From: a virus
Reading direction: 5' to 3' (one strand)
DNA: 64,000 nucleotides
Virus record (IMG/VR): IMGVR_UViG_3300032053_000042
Location: 1 to 64,000 of that record
This document shows positions 17,309 to 25,901 of the stretch, piece by piece. Every line of letters starts with the position of its first letter. The first letter of the stretch is position 1. The notes below the pieces were generated by a model. That model searched no databases. It was not told where the DNA came from and saw nothing but the letters and a program-made list of their open reading frames with translations. Both the position numbers and the translations under genes were made by a program.

Positions 17309-19792
17309 TCACTGGACGTCTAATGTAATCTCACTGAAAGGGCGTAACCTCTTCGGAACATCTAAGCCCTCAAGCTCGGCCTGCTCTACCTTCACTCCTA
17401 CGCATCGCTGAGTACGTGATCCCGTGCCGATGTATTGCTCTGGCATTATGTAGGAGCCTTGAAGTTCTCGAAGCTGCGATCGCACGGCTTGAATTTGCAA
17501 CAGTATACGCCCCTCTCTTCGGCGTTTAGCAGCCCACCATCCCCATGCGCCAGTTAGGTGGAACCATAAAATGTTCTGCTGTACGTCGTAGTACAGGAAG
17601 TATGCTGGCATTGGTGGAATCTGGCTGGCATAGGCGACCACGTCCTCGATAAAGTCGTCGACCAGGATTCGGGTACGTCCTGAAGTCGAGCTCACTAAGG
17701 TCCGCTCAAGGATATGTTTCCACGTCTCGCCTAAAACTTCCATCTGTGTTCCATTATACTCCATTGCGTGCGCGTTATACATCTTCAGGCCACACAGGAC
17801 CACAGCTAGGTTACGTCGTATTCTATCAGGCATCGACATTGGTAGCAGCATCTGAAGATCAGCAAGAGCTGTATCGAACATCAACTTCACCGAGCTCGAG
17901 GTCTCCCGAAGAGTTCGCTGGATATAGCGACCTGCAAAGTCTACAAGGCGTAGACGCGTCAAGGCTAGGAAGGCCTTATACGTTGCACTACCCTCCTGAC
18001 AAGGACCTAAGCTCATATTCACTACCACAGAGCGCTCTCGTATTGCAGGATCGCTAAAGGCGTCCTCTCCATCCACACTAAAAGGAGCGTCAAGATCGTA
18101 GCTTTGTGTCGTCTGATCAGGCCTACCACGAGAGTCTCGACCTACGTCATAAGCGCGTCGTGCTACATCTAGGAACTCTTCTTGGCCGTGAGCTGCTGTA
18201 TCTCTGAACTCCCCGAAGGAGATAGGTACAGCATTCGTACTAGCCATCATTGACAGCAGCACGAACATCCGTGTCTTCGACGGGTAAGCTCTTGGCTCCT
18301 TCCAGCCTACGAGAGGCTGTAGAACTCGTAACAAGGTACTTGACTTTCCACTACCTTGTGTTCCATAGACGTTAAGGATAGGAAACCTCTCTCCAGCTTC
18401 CTGCAGAAGCCCTTTAATCGGTGCAGCGAAGAACCATCCTACCATAGGTGCTATTACTTCCAGGTAGTTGATCTGTGGAAGGAGCTCGGTTATGGCCTTT
18501 ACAAGCTTTCTATACTCATCTGCTGGTGGAAAGGTATATACTACACTAGGAGTCTCTCTACCGCTGGAGAGAAAGACATATGGAGCTTCGTCACTAGGAT
18601 ACACAGTCTCCGCATCGAACACGCATTCGGGAGCGACCCATAGGTTCTCGTGCCGTCCTATGACTGATACTCCATGTGCGTGTGGTAAGCCAATATCATA
18701 TAGCTGATCCATAAGATGAGGTAGCCAAGCTTTTACCTCTCGATCGCTAGCTAGCCACTGCCACGAAGCTACGTGCAGATGCCTTCCTAACGCGTTTACA
18801 CTATTGAACGCCGACTTAGGAAGCGCTACGCCTGACCATGTAAAGTTATGTGAGGTGATGTCACCCAAGATCTGATCCTCGCTATCGTTGCCGTCGACCT
18901 TAATCAGCTTACGTGGCTTGAAGATAAAGGTTGCGACCTTCATAACTCCCTTGGAGGTCTTGTAGCATAGCTCTCCATCCTGCTCTATGAAGTCTGCCAC
19001 TGCAGCTACCTTTGGTTTCTGTAGTCGTGCAGACTCAATTGTACGGTCTAGGTACTGGTCTCCTCCACGCTCTGTATATCGATCTCCTACAGGTAATATC
19101 TGAAACAGGGTGTGGATACCGCTCTCAGAGACACTCACATGTAGGAACTCCTTTACTGCCCAGAAGTCCCTCTCGCTGCGAGACTTAAATCCTTGATTGC
19201 CGCCTTGCCAAAGCTTCTTAACTACGAGCTTGGATAGCGTCGTCAGAGCCAACACATCCGAGGCCTTGTAGATAGCTCTCTCGTTCGTAGACTTCATTGT
19301 CACAGGTACTGGGTGTTCAGGGACCTTATAGTTAGTAGTACCAGGCACCCGTAGTATCCACTTTGCGTTGTAAGTCCTTCCGCCTGCTCCAGCTCCGTGC
19401 GCCTGCCATAAGGCTCTCATTAGTTCGCCAGCTCTCTCGGAGTCAACAGGTTCAATCAAGTTCCAGTATAAGTGATATCCGTGCCCACTCGCTACCTGAT
19501 AAGTAAATGGAACAGGTGGACTTCCGCACAGCTTGTCTAGCTCGCCCTCAGGAAAGTCCTTTGAGTCCAGGTCTAGCCACACCACGGGAACCCTGGTAAC
19601 TTTTTCTACGTCCGTTAAGGCTCTTGGCGCCACACCGAAGTACGCATCGCCCTTTTCCTCGTTCATTGAAGCTGCAATAGCTAAGGCTTCCGGTACGCTT
19701 CGGGCCAGCCTACGCCTGTGAGGGGTAGGCGAGAAGACGAGAATCCCTTCCTCAGCTGTTAGGTCGCTGAAGATCGCTTCCAACAGTCCCAT
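17309..19792 (-). CDS. Primase-polymerase/helicase replication protein
   Basis: It encodes 827 residues. The N-terminal ~185 residues look like an archaeo-eukaryotic-type primase/PrimPol: 'VVWLDLDSKDF' (DxD, residues 74-76) and 'SGHGYHLYWNL' (102-109), with 'WILRVPGTTNYK'. The C-terminal half is an ATPase: Walker A 'VYGTQGSGKSST' (477-484) and 'VPISFGEFRDT'. This layout matches plasmid/phage primase-helicases that both prime and unwind. No clear ribosome binding site precedes the ATG, which overlaps no gene; the upstream exonuclease ends two bases away on the other side. It is the only primase/replicative helicase candidate here. Confidence 0.8.
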   Translation of the reverse strand: MGLLEAIFSDLTAEEGILVFSPTPHRRRLARSVPEALAIAASMNEEKGDAYFGVAPRALTDVEKVTRVPVVWLDLDSKDFPEGELDKLCGSPPVPFTYQVASGHGYHLYWNLIEPVDSERAGELMRALWQAHGAGAGGRTYNAKWILRVPGTTNYKVPEHPVPVTMKSTNERAIYKASDVLALTTLSKLVVKKLWQGGNQGFKSRSERDFWAVKEFLHVSVSESGIHTLFQILPVGDRYTERGGDQYLDRTIESARLQKPKVAAVADFIEQDGELCYKTSKGVMKVATFIFKPRKLIKVDGNDSEDQILGDITSHNFTWSGVALPKSAFNSVNALGRHLHVASWQWLASDREVKAWLPHLMDQLYDIGLPHAHGVSVIGRHENLWVAPECVFDAETVYPSDEAPYVFLSSGRETPSVVYTFPPADEYRKLVKAITELLPQINYLEVIAPMVGWFFAAPIKGLLQEAGERFPILNVYGTQGSGKSSTLLRVLQPLVGWKEPRAYPSKTRMFVLLSMMASTNAVPISFGEFRDTAAHGQEEFLDVARRAYDVGRDSRGRPDQTTQSYDLDAPFSVDGEDAFSDPAIRERSVVVNMSLGPCQEGSATYKAFLALTRLRLVDFAGRYIQRTLRETSSSVKLMFDTALADLQMLLPMSMPDRIRRNLAVVLCGLKMYNAHAMEYNGTQMEVLGETWKHILERTLVSSTSGRTRILVDDFIEDVVAYASQIPPMPAYFLYYDVQQNILWFHLTGAWGWWAAKRRREGRILLQIQAVRSQLRELQGSYIMPEQYIGTGSRTQRCVGVKVEQAELEGLDVPKRLRPFSEITLDVQ

Positions 19793-19794
19793 AG

Positions 19795-20721
19795 CTACGC
19801 CAACGTTCGAAGTCGCTGGTTGATACGCTCACAGAGTTCTAGGTTGGTCTGTGTTACTTGAGCTGTATAAACCCATGCCGCAAGTCGAGCTGCCTTGCTA
19901 TGAACGATATCCAGCTTCAGGACGTCTCCGTCTAGCTCTGAGCAATCAGTCTCTATCATAACTATAGGAGCGTTTCCATCCTCTTCGAATCGCTCTGGAG
20001 GTAGCTCAGCCTTAGGAGTCATCCAGGCGACGCAGCTCTCCCTCGTCCTAGGATTGGTCATCCATGAAGTATCCGGTAGTGGTAGGCTGAGCGCCTCCTC
20101 TACCGTCATCATACGATCGCCGTGCATAGGCGGTGACCATACGTTCTTTTTGCCGCTCCCAGCAGTCCAGCCCAGATAGGTTTCCTGGATCGCCTTCAGA
20201 TAGACCTGGCCTGTTAAGCGTGCATCCTGTGCTACGTATTTCAATACGCGCTTTTGTTCCTCGAGGCTTTTACGCCATAGAATAGGAGCCATGGCTCCGC
20301 TCAGGCCTCCTAGCTTTCCTCCTAGATCAGCGCCCTTAGCGGCGGCATCTAGGCCGATCATAAAGCCTTTAGTACACAACATTAGGAACGCTGGGTCGAT
20401 GCTGTGCAAAGCCAGACTTCTACAGTCGTCGAAGAGTCCACTCTCTTGAGCTAGGATAGGCCAGTCGAAACCTGTACCGTTCCAGGTAACGATGATGTCG
20501 CCTAGATGCCAGCGCTCCAGTAGTAGGTTAACGAGCGCAACGGCTCCGAACTTCTCAATCTGTAGTGCGTGCATCCCTCCTTCTTCTAGAGGCTCACCAT
20601 ATGTTACTGTAGCTGCTCCACGTTCGGAGCTCCACAGAGCGGCGCAGATGATATGAGTGCCCGACAGATCAGTTGTAGCCTCGCACGACGTTTCAATGTC
20701 AAAGCCTATGACGTTTGGCAT
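19795..20721 (-). CDS. DnaQ/RNase H-fold 3'-5' exonuclease
   Basis: It encodes 308 residues. The first ~190 residues carry the exonuclease motifs 'IGFDIETSCE' (Exo I), 'VTWNGTGFDWPIL' (Exo II) and 'YVAQDARLTGQVY' (Exo III), so it belongs to the DEDD superfamily. A ~110-residue C-terminal part with 'TPKAELPPERFEED' is of unknown function. Placed directly upstream of the primase-helicase gene, it likely trims 3' ends in replication or recombination; both polymerases already have proofreading domains, so a separate role is probable. Confidence 0.8.
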   Translation of the reverse strand: MPNVIGFDIETSCEATTDLSGTHIICAALWSSERGAATVTYGEPLEEGGMHALQIEKFGAVALVNLLLERWHLGDIIVTWNGTGFDWPILAQESGLFDDCRSLALHSIDPAFLMLCTKGFMIGLDAAAKGADLGGKLGGLSGAMAPILWRKSLEEQKRVLKYVAQDARLTGQVYLKAIQETYLGWTAGSGKKNVWSPPMHGDRMMTVEEALSLPLPDTSWMTNPRTRESCVAWMTPKAELPPERFEEDGNAPIVMIETDCSELDGDVLKLDIVHSKAARLAAWVYTAQVTQTNLELCERINQRLRTLA

Positions 20722-21122
20722 GAGTCTCCCTTGTCTACTAGCTTAGCGAAGAAGTCGTCAAGCGCCTGGCGTAGACCAGGCCGCATTACCACAGCATGAG
20801 AGGGAGAGTTCTCTATACTAGGACTAATAGCTCCTAGAATAATCTGTATGGTCCAAAGCGACGCCGTGAACATCAAGGTCTGTACGCTGTCACAGAAGAG
20901 GGCCACTCTACTCCATACTTCCGCAAGTGCCCCTTCGGTAGGATGTCGCCAGACAATCTGTAAGTAGAAGAAGTGGTTATCCGGTACCGCCTGAATGTTC
21001 ATGACGATGTCGCCTCTGACTTTATTGTCGACCTTAACTTCACTGACCCAGCTCGTCTTGTCTGCCTGTATGTTCCATAGAATTGCGAGATCGGGTCCGA
21101 GTGTAGGTTCTGATTGCTCCAT
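20706..21122 (-). CDS. Unknown protein overlapping the exonuclease gene
   Basis: It encodes 138 residues behind an AGGAGG site and overlaps the exonuclease start by 16 bases. It is mixed alpha/beta ('KVDNKVRGDIVMNIQAVPDN', 'LIFT'-like hydrophobic stretch around residues 85-100). A short hydrophobic region (TLMFTASLWTIQIILGAI) could be buried helix or membrane-associated. No family is recognised. Confidence 0.5.
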   Translation of the reverse strand: MEQSEPTLGPDLAILWNIQADKTSWVSEVKVDNKVRGDIVMNIQAVPDNHFFYLQIVWRHPTEGALAEVWSRVALFCDSVQTLMFTASLWTIQIILGAISPSIENSPSHAVVMRPGLRQALDDFFAKLVDKGDSCQTS

Positions 21123-21137
21123 AATACCTCCTCATAA

Positions 21138-21207
21138 GGGCTTAGGACTAGTCTTGATGGTTTGTGCTAACCTTAGCTGTTCCAGAGCAAGCTCTAGCCC
21201 TAAGCCC
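21138..21207 (-). other. Structured spacer RNA closed by a 9-bp stem
   Basis: The spacer between the genes ending at 21245 and starting at 21122 holds two perfectly complementary 9-mers, GGGCTTAGG and CCTAAGCCC, 70 bases end to end. Inside are short hairpins (AGAG/CTCT and GCTA/TAGC). No U-run follows, so a simple intrinsic terminator is unlikely. It resembles the other compact gene-end structures in this train (tRNA-like elements below) but has no T-loop. Confidence 0.4.
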
Positions 21208-21244
21208 GAGTATTAGGCTACTGGCTAGTACTAGATAGCAAGAC

Positions 21245-21760
21245 CTAGAAGATCGAGTCGGTCTTAGCCTCGGCGACTGGATCGTCGGCGCCCGCAACAC
21301 CTCCGTCTGAAAACGGAGCCGCAGGATCTGTCGTCATCTCGGCAGGTACCTTGTCGATAGACATGACTTTCGTTACACGATTGCGAAGCTCACCTTCGTA
21401 AGTCTGTGTTCCGATTCGAACTCCACAGGTCTGGTCGAGAAGGACCATCGGATTTAAGTGGACCGGACCTTTGAGATCCGACATCGGAAAGCCTAGTCCT
21501 ACCAAGACGCTCTGGAGGATTCCGCGAGCCTGGCCTTGTAGCGAGACCACGAAGAACTGCTTTCGGCCTACATACTTTGCTGGACCGAGCAGCTCGAACG
21601 TGAAGTACAGAGCTGGAGCCCCACTACTCGCGGAGTTCTTAACGTTGACCTCGTCTACCCGCGCGGGATAGATTCCCTCTGGGATTAGTCGAGTCTCCTC
21701 TACCCCGGTGAAGTCAATATCGACCGCGCCATCGGTGTCAATGATTGTATCTTGTGGCAT
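21245..21760 (-). CDS. DUF669-like protein, putative ssDNA-binding protein
   Basis: It encodes 171 residues; the start at 21760 follows AAAAGGAG, whereas the longer frame to 21796 has no site. 'RLIPEGIYPARVDEVNVKNS' then 'SGAPALYFTFELLGPAKYVG' and 'VLVGLGFPMSDL' follow the pattern of phage DUF669 proteins, encoded next to recombination genes and thought to bind single-stranded DNA. The C-terminus is acidic and ends in Phe (TDSIF), like the protein-docking tails of SSBs. It is followed downstream by the exonuclease and preceded by the Sak4-like ATPase. Confidence 0.65.
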   Translation of the reverse strand: MPQDTIIDTDGAVDIDFTGVEETRLIPEGIYPARVDEVNVKNSASSGAPALYFTFELLGPAKYVGRKQFFVVSLQGQARGILQSVLVGLGFPMSDLKGPVHLNPMVLLDQTCGVRIGTQTYEGELRNRVTKVMSIDKVPAEMTTDPAAPFSDGGVAGADDPVAEAKTDSIF

Positions 21761-21849
21761 TGTTGTCTCCTTTTCTAAACGATTATAGATTCGCAACGCT
21801 GTTCCATCCCTAATACAAGTCGCTCAGAACAAAATAACCACCTCCTTTC

Positions 21850-22632
21850 CTAGACCAGCAGGACAGCATCGTCCGTCCGAGTAGCAGGTAGCTCGGTGCA
21901 GGGGCCGACTAGTGCTGTGTAGATTTTGGCCATCGTTGGGTCCACTAGCGTAGAGCCGAGCTTGCCTTCCGGAGAACGGTCCTTAGCGGTAACGCCGTCG
22001 TATGATTGGACTTGTAGCCAGCGACTAACTGTTGGTGCACGTCCTGGTACAAGAGAAGCTACGGACTTCGAGTTCAGATAGTAGACACCATCAAAATAGC
22101 GACCTGTACGGAATGACAGTTTTCCGGCCATATCAGGGTCGATGGACAACACTCGTCCAGTCTCACCATCAATCAGAGGCTGGTCGTTAGCTGTAGCGAT
22201 AACGTGCACTGTGGCGTGGCCATCGATATAACGGAGTAGTTTCAAGATGCGATCGTGTCCCGTCCTAAAGTCGTTCCGACTAGGAGTGTCCTCATGGTTG
22301 CCCTTAGCCTGCTGTACACGTAGTATAAGAGCGTGCAGCTCCGATAGAGAGTCGATGATCACTGTCTTAATCTTACCTGGACTAGCAATAACGTTCTGAA
22401 GCGCCACTAGGTCTGCCTCAGACACCCCTGTGCAGACTCGAACGCGTCCCGTTTCAATAAAGGTTTTGATAGAGAGCATTCCACGCTCCGTCGCGAACCA
22501 GTAAATGGGACAAAGCTCTTTCACCAGTGCCGCTGTAGCCGCTAGGTAGGTCTTTCCTGAGCCAGAGCGGCCATACAGTAGGACCTTGAGTTTCCAGTCG
22601 GCGAACATTTTACTTGTGTCCAACACAGGCAT
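21850..22632 (-). CDS. Sak4-like RecA-fold ATPase
   Basis: It encodes 260 residues. Walker A is 'LLYGRSGSGKTYLA' (21-28), Walker B 'IKTVIIDSLSELH', and a sensor-like 'VHVIATANDQP' follows. This is the arrangement of phage Sak4-type single-strand annealing/RecA-like ATPases. It likely works with the DUF669-like protein and the Cas4-like nuclease in homologous recombination of phage DNA. The upstream spacer (22633-22701) contains only weak secondary structure. Confidence 0.75.
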   Translation of the reverse strand: MPVLDTSKMFADWKLKVLLYGRSGSGKTYLAATAALVKELCPIYWFATERGMLSIKTFIETGRVRVCTGVSEADLVALQNVIASPGKIKTVIIDSLSELHALILRVQQAKGNHEDTPSRNDFRTGHDRILKLLRYIDGHATVHVIATANDQPLIDGETGRVLSIDPDMAGKLSFRTGRYFDGVYYLNSKSVASLVPGRAPTVSRWLQVQSYDGVTAKDRSPEGKLGSTLVDPTMAKIYTALVGPCTELPATRTDDAVLLV

Positions 22633-22701
22633 CTACTTCCTCCTTAGTGTACAACTATACGACTACGTGATCACAGCTACATAGCTTCCACGTCTCCTCT
22701 A

Positions 22702-23754
22702 TCATACGTCCTCCACTAGACACTCTCGAGCTAGCTTGTCCTCATGCAGCGATAGGAACCTTGGGTGCCTGTATGCCCCGTCGCGTGTAATCTCCATTGC
22801 TGTAATCCTCATAACCTTACCCACGAGAGCTTCAGCGGTCTTAGAGCTAAAGCTAGCTCGTACATCTTCCGTCATTCCACTACAGGTGCCAAGACGAACT
22901 AGTCGACCTGTACGGTTGTACTTCCCAAAAACGACCGCTCCAATCCATTGATTGTACCAGAGCTTTGTTACAGCATCACCGCCCTCCCAATACAACCAAT
23001 TATTGGCGTCCTTACCAGTATACTCTCTTGTAGGTGGCTCGAAGCCCATTATAACGACGTCGTCGTCGAACTCGGCTTTAACTTTAAGCCAGCACCAAGC
23101 GGGACGCTTCCCAGGATAGTATAAGCCACGACGACTCTTGAGCACAATACCTTCACGCCCCGCAGCTAGCTCCGCGTCAAGAAAAGCTCGCTTATCGGTC
23201 TTGACTACCTTGACGACATGAACCAGCTCGGACTCAATGGTCCTAGTAATAGAATCTAGATAGGCCCGACGTCCTTCCCAGGGTACTCCTATCATCGACG
23301 CTCCCTCGATGGTACGTAGTATGTCGAAGACCATATAATGCAGCTGAGTCTTCTCCTGACGCCGAACTGCCTCGTCGGCCTCGCATCCTACAACACTTAC
23401 TACATCCTGTGCCTTTCCGCCTAGAACAACGATCTCTCCATCGAGAATGAGCTTACCTAGGAACAGATGCAGCTTCATATCCTCGAGTGAGCCTGCGTAG
23501 AGCTCCTGGACAATAGGCCTTAGTTGTGCAGTCTTCTCAACAGGCCAGCCTGTGGGTTCTCCATCGACTACCTGTATGTGTGTCGAAAAGAACCTACCGT
23601 CGATATACAAGTAACGGCATCCATCCCATTTGGTCTCCGCGATGTAGTCTGTACCATCCAGGGCCTCGTCTAGTTTAGTCATGTGGCCTGGATTGTCCTT
23701 ATTAGGCTTACAAGGCTTCATTACTTCTAGAACGCTCTTTAGCGGATATGTCAT
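22702..23754 (-). CDS. ATP-dependent DNA ligase
   Basis: It encodes 350 residues behind AAAGGAGG. The adenylation site is 'AETKWDGCRYLY' (K42). Motif III 'LILDGEIVVLGG', motif IV 'REGIVLKSRRG', and motif V 'WCWLKVKAEFDDD' are present, followed by an OB-fold ('AVVFGKYNRTGRLVRLGTCS'). The enzyme seals nicks using ATP and completes the phage replication set. Confidence 0.92.
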   Translation of the reverse strand: MTYPLKSVLEVMKPCKPNKDNPGHMTKLDEALDGTDYIAETKWDGCRYLYIDGRFFSTHIQVVDGEPTGWPVEKTAQLRPIVQELYAGSLEDMKLHLFLGKLILDGEIVVLGGKAQDVVSVVGCEADEAVRRQEKTQLHYMVFDILRTIEGASMIGVPWEGRRAYLDSITRTIESELVHVVKVVKTDKRAFLDAELAAGREGIVLKSRRGLYYPGKRPAWCWLKVKAEFDDDVVIMGFEPPTREYTGKDANNWLYWEGGDAVTKLWYNQWIGAVVFGKYNRTGRLVRLGTCSGMTEDVRASFSSKTAEALVGKVMRITAMEITRDGAYRHPRFLSLHEDKLARECLVEDV

Positions 23755-23776
23755 AGCCCTCCTTTCACTACCACTA

Positions 23777-24157
23777 CTAGTTAATCTCTCCTAGTGCACA
23801 TCCGTCTTTGCCTAAACCAACCTCTTGAGCTGCAGCTGGCCATAGATCCACGTAGCCACTGATCCCGTTGGCTAGTCTATCTACCACAGTAACAGTCACC
23901 TCACGACGAGCCTGAATGTCGCCATTGCACTCGTGCAGCACAGTGATGTGTAGGACGGTGCCTAGCGGAACGTCATTCGAGGCGGCTCCAAGATACTCGT
24001 AGTTCACTACTTCTGGTGCACCTACTGGCGTTACCCTGTGCCAGCTCGCTGCGTGGCGTCTCCAGGTGAATTCGTCATCGATACCATAAGTTGTAACGGT
24101 CACAGGCACAGATGCAATATGTAGCGCCAACAGTAGCGCAATAAGACTTGAAGGCAT
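23777..24157 (-). CDS. Secreted RlpA-like double-psi beta-barrel protein
   Basis: It encodes 126 residues. The first ~18 (MPSSLIALLLALHIASV) look like a signal peptide without a strong basic start. The rest has the barrel signature 'NDVPLGTVLHIT', 'REVTVTVVDRLANGISGYVD' and 'LWPAAAQEVGL', as in RlpA/expansin-like and 3D domains with the key Asp in 'VVDR'. Relatives bind or cut glycan in the cell wall. It overlaps the nuclease gene upstream by one base (TAATG). A secreted cell-wall protein among replication genes is unexpected. Confidence 0.65.
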   Translation of the reverse strand: MPSSLIALLLALHIASVPVTVTTYGIDDEFTWRRHAASWHRVTPVGAPEVVNYEYLGAASNDVPLGTVLHITVLHECNGDIQARREVTVTVVDRLANGISGYVDLWPAAAQEVGLGKDGCALGEIN

Positions 24158-25167
24158 TACGCATCTTCCTTGTAATACTCGCTCACGCTAAACTCTTCAA
24201 GCATATCGTTGTAAAGCTGCCCGCTGAATCGAGCTCGACATAGCTCCGTGAACTCGCATCCTGGACACGTTCGTAAGGCGTCTTGAGGGTATATAGCTGG
24301 CTTGTTAATGATCTCGCCCACGATTGCTTCTAAGCTATGCTCGAAGATCTGTAGCTGCTCGTCCGAGTAAGTAATCAAGTAGCGCCGAAAGAAAAGGTCT
24401 TTCGGTAGAAGACTAACGAACTCGGCATAGTCATCTGGATCGAGTCCCTTAGCTCGTACCAGTGCTAGATAGGCCTCAGGAGTCGAACGAAGGTTGCGTC
24501 GCTTCGCCAGCTGGCCCGAAGCCAACACCTCAGGCTTCGTGGGCGGTACCTTGTACAAGAAGTTATACATGATCCCTTTGATGAAACCTACGTTTGCTAG
24601 AGCTGGATCTTTTCTCGCAGCCCATACGTAAGCCTGACCCTGGTACGCCATCGCCACTAAAGGCTCAGCAGGTATTCGAGAGCTGGTCTTGTGCTCAAGT
24701 AGCCACAAATCCCCACGAAGGTCTTGGACAAGGCCGTCTGTCTGTCCGGCGAAATCGTACGTTGACCGAGTTACTTTTAGAGGCACCTCAGGCATAATCA
24801 CGGTGAAGTGGTCGTGGCCCGGCGCCCAGAGGGCATAATGATTGAGAACATCCATCCCTAGCTGCGCAAATTCCTTTAGGTCCTCTGGGACGTAGCCTAG
24901 CTCCTCTTTGATATGTCCAAGGGATCTTAGTACTTCTGAGGTGTAGGCACCTCGTAATGAAGCTGCTGCACGAGTACTCGAGCCTGCACCGTAGTAAGCA
25001 GCAAGTGCATAGTGTACCATTCTCCCGAGCCACATATGTTTGCTAGGCTTGGCCGGAGCTAGGCTCTGTCGTAGCGGAGAGGTAAAGTCCCACTTCGCAC
25101 GACAATTTAGATATGTGGCCACGTCGGATATGTGAATGACTGGCCGCTCGGCGTCAGTTTGTGACAT
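24157..25167 (-). CDS. Cas4/RecB-like PD-(D/E)XK nuclease with Fe-S cluster Cys
   Basis: It encodes 336 residues; the start at 25167 has a GGGAG site, and upstream in-frame ATGs lie inside the previous gene without one. The nuclease core is 'GQTDGLVQD' (Asp) and 'LLEHKTSS' (E-x-K), with 'AYQGQAYVWA' as the QxxxY motif. One Cys near the N-terminus (C22, 'YLNCRAKW') and 'CPGCEFTELC' near the end give the four-Cys cluster found in Cas4 and AddB nucleases. It probably resects DNA ends for recombination. No cas1/cas2 or CRISPR array is nearby. Confidence 0.85.
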   Translation of the reverse strand: MSQTDAERPVIHISDVATYLNCRAKWDFTSPLRQSLAPAKPSKHMWLGRMVHYALAAYYGAGSSTRAAASLRGAYTSEVLRSLGHIKEELGYVPEDLKEFAQLGMDVLNHYALWAPGHDHFTVIMPEVPLKVTRSTYDFAGQTDGLVQDLRGDLWLLEHKTSSRIPAEPLVAMAYQGQAYVWAARKDPALANVGFIKGIMYNFLYKVPPTKPEVLASGQLAKRRNLRSTPEAYLALVRAKGLDPDDYAEFVSLLPKDLFFRRYLITYSDEQLQIFEHSLEAIVGEIINKPAIYPQDALRTCPGCEFTELCRARFSGQLYNDMLEEFSVSEYYKEDA

Positions 25168-25597
25168 CTTGTACTCCCATAGGGAAGAGTGTCGATTGTA
25201 TAATAACAATCTTGTCGTCACTACCTGCTACATCCTCAAGCGATTTATGAAAGCTACGAGCCTGCAGTACGTCTTCTGGTACCACAGGGGCTGCATCAGC
25301 AAGGGCGATAAGCTCGTCTGCCAGCTGCCGTAGCTTCTCTACGTTCAGGTAGTACAGAACTCGCTTCGGTTCCACGTTGTGTTGGAAGACTAGACCTACG
25401 TCGATGAGCGTGCTCATGTGATGCCACAACCCTAACGATCTTGGTAGAAGGTCAGCCAGTTCTGTTGGCCGCCTAGGTCCATCAGTCAGAGCCAGCAAGA
25501 TTCGCACTCTAGGATCGCTACCTAGAGCTGCAAAGCCCTTGATATCGATAACATCGCTAACAGTCTCTGTATCTGTGTCGAATACTTCGTCTGTCAT
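25154..25597 (-). CDS. ArsR-like winged-helix regulator
   Basis: It encodes 147 residues. Residues ~25-95 fit an ArsR-type winged helix: 'LGSDPRVRILLALTDGPRRP', 'TELADLLPRSLGLWHHMSTL' as the recognition helix region and 'VEPKRVLYYLN' as the wing. No metal-binding Cys pair is seen, so a metal sensor is unlikely. An acidic N-terminus and a helical C-terminal extension flank it. It could switch transcription inside the long minus train or act on the host. The gene overlaps the Cas4-like gene by 14 bases. Confidence 0.7.
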   Translation of the reverse strand: MTDEVFDTDTETVSDVIDIKGFAALGSDPRVRILLALTDGPRRPTELADLLPRSLGLWHHMSTLIDVGLVFQHNVEPKRVLYYLNVEKLRQLADELIALADAAPVVPEDVLQARSFHKSLEDVAGSDDKIVIIQSTLFPMGVQDVTN

Positions 25598-25607
25598 TCT
25601 CTCCTCC

Positions 25608-25901
25608 TTATCGTTTCGCTCGTGTCGTTAGTAGCTGCATTGAGATCACCGCGTACCAGGCGTCGCTTGGGTCTAGTAGTTCGACTTCACCAGAGTCGCC
25701 TATGTACTCGATTGGAAGCCCTAGTTGTAGTCGTTCCTTAACAGATAATCCTGCGAGCCCTTCTGTGTCTTGCTGAACCTGTCGTATCTGTACCTGTATC
25801 TGAGGCACCTTGGGGCTCTGATGAAACCACCATTCTCGATTCCACCATACTACAGCTACGACCAGAATGAGAACGAGGAGGAGGCCTCCACAGACAGCCA
25901 T
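25608..25901 (-). CDS. N-terminally anchored membrane protein
   Basis: It encodes 97 residues from an ATG that shares a base with the upstream stop (TAATG) and has an AAGGAG site; a longer frame to 25997 lies inside the upstream gene. Residues 2-22 (MAVCGGLLLVLILVVAVVWW) form a membrane anchor, followed by a soluble tail with 'QIQVQIRQVQQD'. Function unknown. Confidence 0.6.
   Translation of the reverse strand: MAVCGGLLLVLILVVAVVWWNREWWFHQSPKVPQIQVQIRQVQQDTEGLAGLSVKERLQLGLPIEYIGDSGEVELLDPSDAWYAVISMQLLTTRAKR

Noticed and set aside
24157-25167. Cas4-like nuclease as part of a CRISPR system
   Set aside because: No cas1, cas2 or repeats; phage Cas4-like nucleases are common next to Sak4/DUF669 recombination genes.
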